DNA of 64,000 nt from Verrucomicrobiaceae bacterium (GTDB taxonomy: Bacteria; Verrucomicrobiota; Verrucomicrobiia; Verrucomicrobiales; Akkermansiaceae): positions 152,147 through 216,146 of the forward strand of contig JAIXOR010000051.1 in NCBI GenBank assembly GCA_027486655.1, read 5' to 3'. Within the stretch, counting starts at the first letter, position 1, and each line of letters opens with the position of its first letter. The notes beneath the pieces are model-generated. The model was given only the letters and a program-made list of their open reading frames with translations, had not been told where the DNA came from and ran no database searches. This document shows, piece by piece, positions 42,713 to 50,995 of this stretch. The translations under genes were made by a program, and so were the position numbers.

Positions 42713-44761
42713 ATGCCCGGACGCGACCGCATTCGAATCGGATGGCCCTTCCGGAAACTGGGGAAGCATCCGCTGCTGGAGCCGCTGCTTGCCTCGCTTC
42801 CGCAGGTCGATGGCCCGCTCCATGTCGGCTGGGGCATGCGTCCAAGCGGCCTGGCCGCCATGCGCAAGGCGGGAGCCCGTAACGAGAAGCGGTTGATCCT
42901 GGAGGACGCCTTCGTCCGCTCGATCCGACCGGGAAACGAGGGCGCGGTTTACGGCCTGCTTACCGACTCGAAAGGCATGCACTTTGCCAGCGGAGGGGAG
43001 TCGGACCTGATCGAGGCGCTTGGCACGGGACGCCCCTGCGGTTGGATGAGGCAGGCATTGTTTCCCGGCGAGGATGCAGGGGAAATCATGCAGCGCTTCC
43101 GGCAGATCGGGGCATCGAAGTACAATTGGTTTCCTGGCGGCTTTGCGGAAAAGGCTCCGGACTTCGAGCCGGGCATCCTCGTGGTGGACCAAACGCGGGG
43201 AGACGCGTCCCTCCGCCATGGCGGCGTGGGCGACGCCGACTTCGAGCGGATGATTCTAAGCGCGTTCGAGGAGTCCGCCGGCACGCCTGTCTATCTGCGC
43301 GGACATCCGGACCATCTTCTGCGCTCGAAGACCTCGTGTTTTCCACGCCATCTGCTGGCTGACAAACGCATCCGTTTCCTGCCGCCGGACCTGCCGCCCG
43401 CAGCCTGTTTTCCGTTCTGCCGCACGGTGATGACGGCGGGCTCGTTGTTAGGAATGGAAGCCCTGGTCCATGGGTGCCGCGTGGTCACCTTTGGCAACCC
43501 GTTTTACGCCGGGTGGGGACTCACCGAGGACCGCGCCGCCACAAGGGTCGATCGCAAGGGTGAGGCTCTCGATCGCAAGGGTGCGATGCCGGATTTGAAC
43601 CGGCTTTTCGAATTCGCCTACCTGCGCTACTGCCACTACTTTCATCCGGACACCCGCGAACCCTGCGGGTTGGGTCAGATCCTCGACCACCTGGAACTCC
43701 AGCAAAGGATGTTCCGGGAAAACCGGGGACGGAGCGTGACCGTGGGGCTCACCCCGTGGGCAAGGCACATCGCGGACAGCTACCTGCGCAGCCCCGCCGG
43801 CAGCGTGACTCATGTTTCAAGCTGGGAGGAGGCCCGGGAATCGCATGACGCCGACCGCTTCCTCGTCTGGAGCCGCAAGCTGTACCCGCCGCCGGAGTTT
43901 GCCGCACGCACCTCGCGCGTCGAGGACGGCTTCATCCGCTCGCGCGGTCTCGGGGCTTCATTCAATTTCCCCTACTCGTGGGTGATCGATCCGACGGGCA
44001 TCTACTTCGACGCCTCCGCCCCTTCGCGGCTTGAAGAGTTGTTAGAGAACGGATTTTCACCCGCAGAGCTCGGGAACGTCCGCGATCTGATCGATCTGCT
44101 TCGCGAAAAACGCCTCACCAAATACAACCTCGCCGCACGCCCGATCGGGCTGGATCCCTCGATTGTCCGCGGCCGCAGGGTGCTGTTGGTGCCGGGTCAG
44201 GTCGAGGCGGATGCATCGATCGCCTTCGGCAGTCCGGAGATCCGGAGCAACCTCGCGCTCCTGCGCCGGGTCCGTGAGCTGGAACCGGAGGCCTGCATCG
44301 TTTTCAAAGCCCACCCGGACCTCGTGGCCGGAGCACGCCACGGCAAGGTGCTGCCCCCGGGCTACGCGGAGGCCTGCGATCTCGCGGTGACCGATGGCAA
44401 CGTGCTCGACTGGCTGGAGCTCTGCGACGAAGTCCACACCATGACCTCAACGGTCGGCTTCGAGGCGCTGATCCGCGGCGTGCCCGTGGTCACGTACGGC
44501 ATGCCCTTCTATGCTGGCTGGGGGCTCACCCGGGATCGCCTCGATTGCCCGCGCCGCAGACGCCGCCTCAGTGTGGAGGAACTCGTCTGCGGAGCCCTCC
44601 TGCACTACCCGCGCTACCTCAATCCGGAAACCGGTGAGTTCACCACCGCACTCCGCGCCGCGCAGGTCCTCACTTCACCCGCAGCCGCCGTGGATCGCCG
44701 CGCGGCCCATCTCAGGTGCCTTTCGGCGCTCAAGAAGTTGTGGGTGAGCCTTCGCAGATGA
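42713..44761 (+). CDS. kpsC: Capsular polysaccharide beta-Kdo transferase KpsC
   Basis: The 682-residue protein contains two homologous Kdo-transferase modules, as expected for KpsC. The paired motifs are LEDAFVRSI and VEDGFIRSRGLGASFNFPYS, and TAGSLLGMEALVHGCRVVTF with GNPFYAGWGLTED versus TSTVGFEALIRGVPVVTYGM with PFYAGWGLTRD. KpsC extends the poly-Kdo linker on a lyso-phospholipid that anchors ABC-exported capsules. Its presence argues that the polymer made here is lipid-Kdo-anchored. The partner KpsS, which adds the first Kdo, is not in the window. The gene stands alone on the plus strand, divergent from kpsD. Confidence 0.94.
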   Translation: MPGRDRIRIGWPFRKLGKHPLLEPLLASLPQVDGPLHVGWGMRPSGLAAMRKAGARNEKRLILEDAFVRSIRPGNEGAVYGLLTDSKGMHFASGGESDLIEALGTGRPCGWMRQALFPGEDAGEIMQRFRQIGASKYNWFPGGFAEKAPDFEPGILVVDQTRGDASLRHGGVGDADFERMILSAFEESAGTPVYLRGHPDHLLRSKTSCFPRHLLADKRIRFLPPDLPPAACFPFCRTVMTAGSLLGMEALVHGCRVVTFGNPFYAGWGLTEDRAATRVDRKGEALDRKGAMPDLNRLFEFAYLRYCHYFHPDTREPCGLGQILDHLELQQRMFRENRGRSVTVGLTPWARHIADSYLRSPAGSVTHVSSWEEARESHDADRFLVWSRKLYPPPEFAARTSRVEDGFIRSRGLGASFNFPYSWVIDPTGIYFDASAPSRLEELLENGFSPAELGNVRDLIDLLREKRLTKYNLAARPIGLDPSIVRGRRVLLVPGQVEADASIAFGSPEIRSNLALLRRVRELEPEACIVFKAHPDLVAGARHGKVLPPGYAEACDLAVTDGNVLDWLELCDEVHTMTSTVGFEALIRGVPVVTYGMPFYAGWGLTRDRLDCPRRRRRLSVEELVCGALLHYPRYLNPETGEFTTALRAAQVLTSPAAAVDRRAAHLRCLSALKKLWVSLRR

Positions 44762-44776
44762 AGGGATGGCCTCCTG

Positions 44777-45967
44777 TTAGAAACGCCAACCCACGCCCAG
44801 CCCCAGCAGATGGGATCCCTGGTCGCCACCATCGTCCACCTGGGTGAAACCATAGCCTGCCTTGAGAAGCAGCGCGGCATTCAGCTGCCAGCCTGCGGCG
44901 AGCTCCGCGCGCCAGACACCCGACTGCCACTCGACCGCCTCGCCCGCCGGGCCCCGCGCCTCATCGGCCATCAAGCCGCCGAGTCGGGCAGCCAGCCACA
45001 TGCCGGGCGAGAACTTCCATCGACCTCCGACAAACATCGCGGCCGCACGGAGATCGCCCGCGTCCGGGGTTTCGAATTCGGTGAGCACCAACTCACCGGT
45101 GAAGATGAGATCGCGGTGGGCCCAGCGCGCATCGAGACCAAGCGCCTGTTGTTGGAAATCCGAGGGATCGGCCCCGGCGGAAGAATCCTCCAGCCAGGGG
45201 CCGCGGCTTGCGGAGGCACCGATGGCCCAGGCAGCGTCCGGCCGCCAGCAGATCCGCGCCGTGATCGCCGGATCCTGGAAACCATTGCCCTGCCATGAGT
45301 CCGGATGCGAGGACAACCCGCAGTTCTTCAGCTCCGCGGCGTAGTCGAAATGCTCGGTCGAGCCGAAGACGGAGGCCCCCGTGCCGTATGAAGGCCCCCA
45401 GATCATCGAGGCCCAGTTTTCCTTGGCCAGCGAGGACACCGGTGGCGCGGTTCCTCCCGCCCGCGCGGCGATGGCCGCCGCCGAGACCGCCGCGGGATTC
45501 CGCGTCGGCACGCCGACGATCTGGCTGTAGGGCAGCGGGGCTGTTAGAAACGGATCATCAAAAAAATCATGCCCCGCCACCCAGCCACCGAAGACCGTGG
45601 GGAAGCTGCCGAGCTGCACGTTGAGCCGCTGGTCCTCCGCCACGCGCCAACGCAGGAACACCTCGTCGAGCCGCAGGTCGCCACTCTCGCGAGAGACCGC
45701 ATCGAAGCCGCGGTCCGCACGCAGTGTGGCATGGAAAAACACCTGCTCGCCCGCCGCGCCGTCTGCATCGAGACGGAAGACCGGCGCGAGAAAGAACGAA
45801 TCGTCACTCTCCAGCAAAGCGGCAGGCGGATCGTCCGAGGCCCAGCCCACGAGCTCCAGCGATGGCCTCAGATCGAGCCGGAAGAAATCATCATCCGGCA
45901 CGACCGGGCGTGGCTCACCCGCGAGGCAGGAGGCGGCACCGAGGATCCAGCAGCAATAGGTTTTCAT
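44777..45967 (-). CDS. Putative outer-membrane beta-barrel protein
   Basis: The 396-residue protein has a signal peptide (MKTYCCWILGAASCLAGEP) and alternating beta-rich segments throughout, such as QVFFHATLRADRGFDAV, DEVFLRWRVAEDQRLNVQLG, LIFTGELVLTEFETP and MWLAARLGGLMADEA. It ends in an aromatic residue (LGVGWRF), the usual C-terminal signature of outer-membrane barrels. The LNVQLGSFPTVFGGW segment resembles porin-like proteins. Its ATG overlaps the upstream cupredoxin gene by four bases, so the two are translated together. The substrate or ligand is unknown. Confidence 0.72.
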   Translation of the reverse strand: MKTYCCWILGAASCLAGEPRPVVPDDDFFRLDLRPSLELVGWASDDPPAALLESDDSFFLAPVFRLDADGAAGEQVFFHATLRADRGFDAVSRESGDLRLDEVFLRWRVAEDQRLNVQLGSFPTVFGGWVAGHDFFDDPFLTAPLPYSQIVGVPTRNPAAVSAAAIAARAGGTAPPVSSLAKENWASMIWGPSYGTGASVFGSTEHFDYAAELKNCGLSSHPDSWQGNGFQDPAITARICWRPDAAWAIGASASRGPWLEDSSAGADPSDFQQQALGLDARWAHRDLIFTGELVLTEFETPDAGDLRAAAMFVGGRWKFSPGMWLAARLGGLMADEARGPAGEAVEWQSGVWRAELAAGWQLNAALLLKAGYGFTQVDDGGDQGSHLLGLGVGWRF

Positions 45968-46635
45968 GGCAAGGCACCCACGGCCTGGAGCGGGGCGATC
46001 GTTGGGTTTCCCGCGCGGACCACGACCGGAGCGGACCAGCGGGTCTTCTCGTCGAGCTGGGCGTGAAGGGTGTAGGTGCCGGGCGCCACATCGAGAAGGG
46101 TGAAGCGGCCTTCGGCATCGGTGAGCGTGCGCCAACGGCTGTCCACCACCAGGATGCCGCCGCTCATGTGATCGTGGATCTCACAGCCCAACCGCACGAA
46201 GCCGGGCTTGTCGAACACCTCCGACGGTTGCGGGGATTCGTCCTTTTTGTAGCGGTGCAGCTCAAAGCGCTTCGCCCGCGAAAACGAGCGGATATTGTGA
46301 TAGTCCGCATCGAGATTGGGAAACTCCACTCGCGTCCCCACCGCCACGATGATGAGGCTTTGGGTGAATTGATAACCCTGCTGGGCAAGCACCACCTTGG
46401 CCGCGTCGCCAACGGATCCGGCACCCGGACCTTCCAGCCAGACCCCGGCCTTGAGCGGCGGCGGAGGGGCGACCTTGCCGGAGATGTTGCCGGTGTATTT
46501 CTCCACCGCGATGCGCCCGGCCGGGCGCTTTGGCAGCGGCACCACACCGGAAACCGAGCCGCCCTGACCGCACGCCATTTCCATCCAGACGGGCTGGAGC
46601 AGAAGGATGAGCAGCGGTTTGAGGAATCGGAGCAT
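45964..46635 (-). CDS. Secreted cupredoxin-like protein with carboxypeptidase regulatory-like domain
   Basis: The 223-residue protein has a signal peptide (MLRFLKPLLILLLQPVWMEM) and a plastocyanin-like core. The His in NLDADYHNIRSFS and the cluster LGCEIHDHMSGGILVVD supply the Cys, His and Met ligands of a type I copper site. A C-terminal beta-sandwich (WRTLTDAEGRFTLLDVAPGT then YTLHAQL) matches carboxypeptidase regulatory-like domains. Similar proteins are annotated as methylamine-utilisation-like. Coupling to the outer-membrane barrel gene by an ATGA overlap suggests a joint function at the cell envelope, possibly electron transfer or copper handling. Confidence 0.85.
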   Translation of the reverse strand: MLRFLKPLLILLLQPVWMEMACGQGGSVSGVVPLPKRPAGRIAVEKYTGNISGKVAPPPPLKAGVWLEGPGAGSVGDAAKVVLAQQGYQFTQSLIIVAVGTRVEFPNLDADYHNIRSFSRAKRFELHRYKKDESPQPSEVFDKPGFVRLGCEIHDHMSGGILVVDSRWRTLTDAEGRFTLLDVAPGTYTLHAQLDEKTRWSAPVVVRAGNPTIAPLQAVGALP

Positions 46636-46760
46636 CGGTGGGCGCAACGGAACGCTCCGACCCTCTATCGGAACGCCCCGCGGGTGAAAACGTGAAATTG
46701 CCTTGCACCCGGAAATCATCGGCATGGAATGCCTCCGTCCCCGACTGCCCACCGACCCGC

Positions 46761-49397
46761 ATGGAAGACTCCGGCGAACTCCCGACCCCCGATGCGGACT
46801 TTTTCATGGCCGCCTTGTGGGATGCGGCGCGCCCGGCCACTCTTGAAGTTCCGGGTTACGAGATTCTCGGCGAGATCTCGCGAGGCGGCATGGGGGCCGT
46901 GCACCATGCCCGGCAGCTGCGCCCGGAGCGCGAGGTGGCTTTGAAGGTGCTCTTGCCGCAGTTCGCCGAAGAGCCGGAGATGCTGGCGAGATTCCAGCTC
47001 GAAGCCCGTGCCATGGCCGCCCTCGACCACCCGGGCATCCTCCCGGTGTACGAAGTGGGAGAGGCCGATGGCATGCCGTTCTTCTCCATGAAACTCGCCG
47101 ATGGCGGCACGCTCGCGGATCGTTTGAAAAATGGACCGCTCGCCCCACGCGATGCCGCCGCGCTGATGATCCAGCTCGCCCGTGCCGTCCACCACGCGCA
47201 CCAGCACGGCGTGCTCCACCGCGATCTCAAGCCGGGCAACTTCCTCTTCATGGAAGACGGCCGCGCCTGCGTGAGCGACTTCGGCCTGGCCAAGCTCGCC
47301 ACGCCCGACCACGGCCCGCTCACCCGCACCGAATCGTTTTTCGGCACGCCCCACTACATGCCACCCGAGGTCGCGGCCGGTTCCGTGGCCGATTCCACCG
47401 TGGCCGGCGATCTCTACAGCATGGGCGCCGTCTTCTACGAATGCCTGACCGGCACCCGACCCCACCCGGCTCGTGAAAACGTCGCCGCACTGCTGCGCTC
47501 GATCGCCGATGATCCGGTGAAGCCCCCCCACCTCGTCCACTCCGGGGTGCCGCGCGATCTCTCGGTGGTCTGCATGAAGGCGCTGGAGAAAAAACCCGCC
47601 GACCGCTACGCCACTCTCGAAGAGTTCGCCGCGGACATCGAGCGCTGGTGCGAGGGCCGGCCGATCCTTGCCAGGCCGGTGGGCCAGGTCGAGGCGGCAT
47701 GGCGCTGGGCCGGCCGGCATCCGCTTTCCGCCGGGCTGTTAGGAACGCTGGCTGCCGTGCTGGTCATCAGCGGCATCGTCCTCGCACTCACCTTGCGGGA
47801 GACCCGCGCCCAGCTCCACCGCGCTTTGATCGAACAAGCGCGCTCGGAGCGGCTGTTAGGAAATCCCGGCCACCGCCAGCGGGCGATGGGTTTGCTGGAT
47901 CAAGCCTCGTCGATCGCCCGCTCCGCAGAGATCCGGGATGAGGTGGCCGCACTCGTTTCACGCCCGGACCTCGTCCCGCAGGCCAGACGCCTCCCCGCCC
48001 CCACACCTCCCGCCGAGCCGCTAACCGATGATCCGGTGATGCGTTGGCAAGCCGCGCCCGACCCCAAATCGTGGCTCGCCTGGCACGAATCCGGCACCGT
48101 CCGCTGGTGGGATCAAGGCAAGGCCCTCGCGGAGGTCCAGCCCGCCGAAAACCGCGACATCACCGCCACCATCCACCCTGCGGGCGATCTCGCCGCCTTT
48201 GCCGGAACCTCGCGCGGATTGGTCATCGCCCGGCGCGAGCATGGAGCTGTTAGATTCACCGTATCGGGTGCGCCGCCGGAGGGCATGCAGGGCTTTGTGC
48301 GGATCGATCCCACTGGCAGGCGGATCGCGCTCGCCGGTCCGGACGGGCTGTGGGTAGGGCGGATCGATGCACCGGACGCGTCGTGGAAACTCGCCGGATC
48401 CCCCGCGCGCTGCGCCCCGGCTTGGTCGGACGATGGGGCTCGCGTGGCCATCGCGCTGGGCGACCGCCGCGAGGTGTTGGTGCTTTCCGCGGAAGACGGC
48501 CGCACCTGCTCCACGATCACCACCAGCGGCATTCCGGAGCAGAGCGCGCTGGCTCCGGATGGCTCGCTGCTGGCCGTGACCACCACCGATGGCTTGCTCA
48601 CGATCCACGACGCGGCGGACGGCTTCGTGTTTTCCTCGCTTCCGCATCGGTCCCAAGGTCTGTCCTTCGAAGGACCATCACAACTGCGATCCCTCACGGA
48701 AGAGGGCGAGTCCGATGCATGGTCCATCGAGCCGCTTTCCTCCTCGTTTCATCGTTGGAAGGAAACCCCGCGCGCGAAATCCGACGGCGTGGTATCCCGC
48801 ATCTGCCTGTCTCCGGACGGCAGGCACCTGCTCACCCTCAGCGCAGGATGCGCGGCGATCTGGTCGGTCCATGACCAGGCGCAAACCGGGATCATCCCAC
48901 TCGAGAGCCAACGTGTGGACGATCGCGCATCCGGCTGGTGGCTGGGCAACGGAGCGATCCTCCTCCAGGTGCCCGGTGGACTGGAACGCGTGGCGGTGGA
49001 CCCCCATGGTCGACCGGGACAGGTGGAACCGCTCACCCGCGTCCCTGGCGCCGTGGTGCTCGACGTGGAGCCCGGCGGCGACTGGCTTGTCAGCGTCCCG
49101 GACGAGGAAGGAAACCCTAGCCGTGAACGCTGGCCGGGCGGTGATTCTAACAAAGCCCTTCCCGCGGATGCGTCCGCCTCACCCGGAGGCAGCGGGATCG
49201 AAGTGCGCGGCAACGAGGTGATCACCACCAGTGCGGCTGGCGGGCCGCTGCGCCTCACGCTGCCAAACCCGGTGGGCATCGCGGATGCCTGCATGACTCG
49301 GGATGGCTCGCAGGTCATCGCGCTCACCAAGGACCATCGCGTGGTTTCCTGGTCGGTCCAAACCCTCGCCCGGACGCTCGATGAGGCGGGTTTCTGA
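46761..49397 (+). CDS. Membrane-anchored serine/threonine protein kinase with beta-propeller-like sensor region
   Basis: The 878-residue protein has a complete Hanks-type kinase domain (about residues 33-300): glycine loop ISRGGMGAVH, catalytic Lys62 in VALKVLLP, HRDLKPGNFLF, DFGLAKL and GTPHYMPPEV. A transmembrane helix follows (HPLSAGLLGTLAAVLVISGI, about residues 318-345). The extracytoplasmic remainder contains repeated WD/propeller-like units (for example ATIHPAGDLAAFAGTSRG, LSPDGRHLLTLSAGCAAIWS, MTRDGSQVIALTKDHRVVSW). The ATG at 46761 (MEDSGELPTP) is chosen; longer frames run into the divergent cupredoxin leader. The ECF sigma gene starts 39 bases downstream, a pairing common in Planctomycetes and Verrucomicrobia, so the kinase may control that sigma factor. 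Confidence 0.93.
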   Translation: MEDSGELPTPDADFFMAALWDAARPATLEVPGYEILGEISRGGMGAVHHARQLRPEREVALKVLLPQFAEEPEMLARFQLEARAMAALDHPGILPVYEVGEADGMPFFSMKLADGGTLADRLKNGPLAPRDAAALMIQLARAVHHAHQHGVLHRDLKPGNFLFMEDGRACVSDFGLAKLATPDHGPLTRTESFFGTPHYMPPEVAAGSVADSTVAGDLYSMGAVFYECLTGTRPHPARENVAALLRSIADDPVKPPHLVHSGVPRDLSVVCMKALEKKPADRYATLEEFAADIERWCEGRPILARPVGQVEAAWRWAGRHPLSAGLLGTLAAVLVISGIVLALTLRETRAQLHRALIEQARSERLLGNPGHRQRAMGLLDQASSIARSAEIRDEVAALVSRPDLVPQARRLPAPTPPAEPLTDDPVMRWQAAPDPKSWLAWHESGTVRWWDQGKALAEVQPAENRDITATIHPAGDLAAFAGTSRGLVIARREHGAVRFTVSGAPPEGMQGFVRIDPTGRRIALAGPDGLWVGRIDAPDASWKLAGSPARCAPAWSDDGARVAIALGDRREVLVLSAEDGRTCSTITTSGIPEQSALAPDGSLLAVTTTDGLLTIHDAADGFVFSSLPHRSQGLSFEGPSQLRSLTEEGESDAWSIEPLSSSFHRWKETPRAKSDGVVSRICLSPDGRHLLTLSAGCAAIWSVHDQAQTGIIPLESQRVDDRASGWWLGNGAILLQVPGGLERVAVDPHGRPGQVEPLTRVPGAVVLDVEPGGDWLVSVPDEEGNPSRERWPGGDSNKALPADASASPGGSGIEVRGNEVITTSAAGGPLRLTLPNPVGIADACMTRDGSQVIALTKDHRVVSWSVQTLARTLDEAGF

Positions 49398-49436
49398 GTT
49401 CAGTTAGAAATTGACCCGGGTTCCCTCCATGAGACG

Positions 49437-50186
49437 ATGGGAGACATGAAAGCCGAGGATCGCACTGCTGCCGGTCAGTTTCCCAACACCCGCTGGAGCA
49501 TCGTCCGGCGGGCCACGGGCGAGGAGTCCAGCCCGGAGACAAAGCGAGCGCTGGAGGACATCTGCGGCGGTTACTGGCTGCCGATCTACGCGTTCATCCG
49601 CCGCACCGGAATCCGCCCTGCGGAGGCTGAGGAGCTCACCCAGGAATTCCTCATGCGCATGATCCAGGGCGAATACCTTTCCAGCGCCGATCGCGATCGC
49701 GGCAAGCTGCGCTCGTTTCTGTTAGCCTGCGTGAAGCACTTCCTCTCCAGCCACCGCCGGGATGCCGGCCGCCTGAAACGCGGTGGCGGCCAGCAACCGG
49801 TGTCCATCGATCAGGCCATCGCCGAGCACGGATACGCCGCGGAACCTGCGGATGATCTCACCCCGGATGCCGTCTTCGAGCGGCGTTGGGCGAAAAGCCT
49901 GATGAGCCAGGTGATGGAAAGCCTCGCCATCCAGATGGAGCGCGAGGGCAAGAAGGATCTCTACGACGCGCTGCTGCCCTTCACCCACCTCGATGCAAAG
50001 CCCTCTTCGATCGCGGATGCCGCCGCGAAGCTGGGCATGAACGAGGCCGCGGTGAAGATGGCCATCAGCCGCCTCCGCCAACGACTGCGCGACCGCCTGC
50101 GCGAGGCGGTCGCGGAAACCCTCGGTCCGGACGATGATCTGGAGGAGGAAATGCTCCATCTGCGCTCCTTGCTTGCGGGTGCTTGA
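49437..50186 (+). CDS. RNA polymerase sigma factor, ECF family
   Basis: The 249-residue protein has sigma region 2 (FPNTRWSIVRRATGEES then CGGYWLPIYAFIRRTGIRPA and EAEELTQEFLMRMI) and region 4 with a helix-turn-helix (PSSIADAAAKLGMNEAAVKM then AISRLRQRLRDRLRE). The long linker (RRDAGRLKRGGGQQPVSIDQ) is characteristic of the ECF groups found next to Ser/Thr kinases. No anti-sigma factor is adjacent; the upstream kinase is the likely regulator. The ATG at 49437 is used, and an ATG at 49446 is also possible. It converges with the hypothetical gene at 50199. Confidence 0.9.
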   Translation: MGDMKAEDRTAAGQFPNTRWSIVRRATGEESSPETKRALEDICGGYWLPIYAFIRRTGIRPAEAEELTQEFLMRMIQGEYLSSADRDRGKLRSFLLACVKHFLSSHRRDAGRLKRGGGQQPVSIDQAIAEHGYAAEPADDLTPDAVFERRWAKSLMSQVMESLAIQMEREGKKDLYDALLPFTHLDAKPSSIADAAAKLGMNEAAVKMAISRLRQRLRDRLREAVAETLGPDDDLEEEMLHLRSLLAGA

Positions 50187-50198
50187 GGAGATCGGGAT

Positions 50199-50921
50199 TC
50201 ATTCCCCGGCTGCGTCCGAGGCCTCATCGGGAAACACGGAGGCCAGCCCGGTTTCATACCACTCGTCGATGCCGGCGAGCCTGCGGGCGCGCTCGGCTTC
50301 ATCGCCGATGGCATCCAACTCGACGAGCCGCTGCTGGCGTTCGCGGTCGAGACGCAGCATCGCCAGGCGCGACGCGTGATCCGGAGCGGCCTCGGCGTAT
50401 TCCACTTCCGCGCGGACTTTCTCCATCGCCCCGCGGATCAACGATTCGTGGCGCGCGCCGGGCAAGCCCAGGCGATCCATCACCGCGGCGGCTCCCTCGC
50501 GCACCGATTGGGAAAGGATCTCCAGCGCGTCATATCGCTCGGCGGCAGGAAGCGCGGCCAGCGGGGCGATGCCATCCGCCACCCATTGCGAGAACACCGC
50601 GTCGATCTCGCCGCGAAGCACTTCCACGGCTTCCTCGCGGTTCCCTCCGGCCGCGGTGAGTTGCTCGAAGCGGAGACTCCAACGATCGAGGTTCTCCTCC
50701 AGTTCACTCTCATCCTGTATGGCTCCGTTCATGGAACTGGTGGATCTTTCCTCCAGGACTTCCACCGCCGGAGATGCGGTGCGGGGTTTCTTCGGACGTT
50801 CCTTGCGGGTCACGTGCGGTGCCTCCGAAGTGCCGGGAGACGATGGCTGGCGGTCAAGGGTGGCAAGGACAGCGGCCGTGACGACGACGAGGGCGATGGT
50901 GGCGAGGGCTTTGGTTTTCAT
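50199..50921 (-). CDS. Hypothetical exported or membrane-anchored protein
   Basis: I do not recognise this 240-residue protein. It begins MKTKALATIALVVVTAAVLA, a signal peptide or anchor. A charged low-complexity stretch (about residues 25-75) and a helical, Glu/Arg-rich remainder follow (LEENLDRWSLRFEQLTAAGG, AAPDHASRLAMLRLDRERQQ). The ATG at 50921 is placed by the signal sequence. It is 74 bases downstream of the caspase-like gene on the same strand, and convergent with the ECF sigma gene. A coiled-coil periplasmic accessory is possible. Confidence 0.55.
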   Translation of the reverse strand: MKTKALATIALVVVTAAVLATLDRQPSSPGTSEAPHVTRKERPKKPRTASPAVEVLEERSTSSMNGAIQDESELEENLDRWSLRFEQLTAAGGNREEAVEVLRGEIDAVFSQWVADGIAPLAALPAAERYDALEILSQSVREGAAAVMDRLGLPGARHESLIRGAMEKVRAEVEYAEAAPDHASRLAMLRLDRERQQRLVELDAIGDEAERARRLAGIDEWYETGLASVFPDEASDAAGE

Positions 50922-50995
50922 GGCGGGAAGGGCTGGGAATCGGTGCGGGAAAGGAGCCCCCCGGCTGGCGGAGGGCTCCGTGGGGCGCAGGTGGA

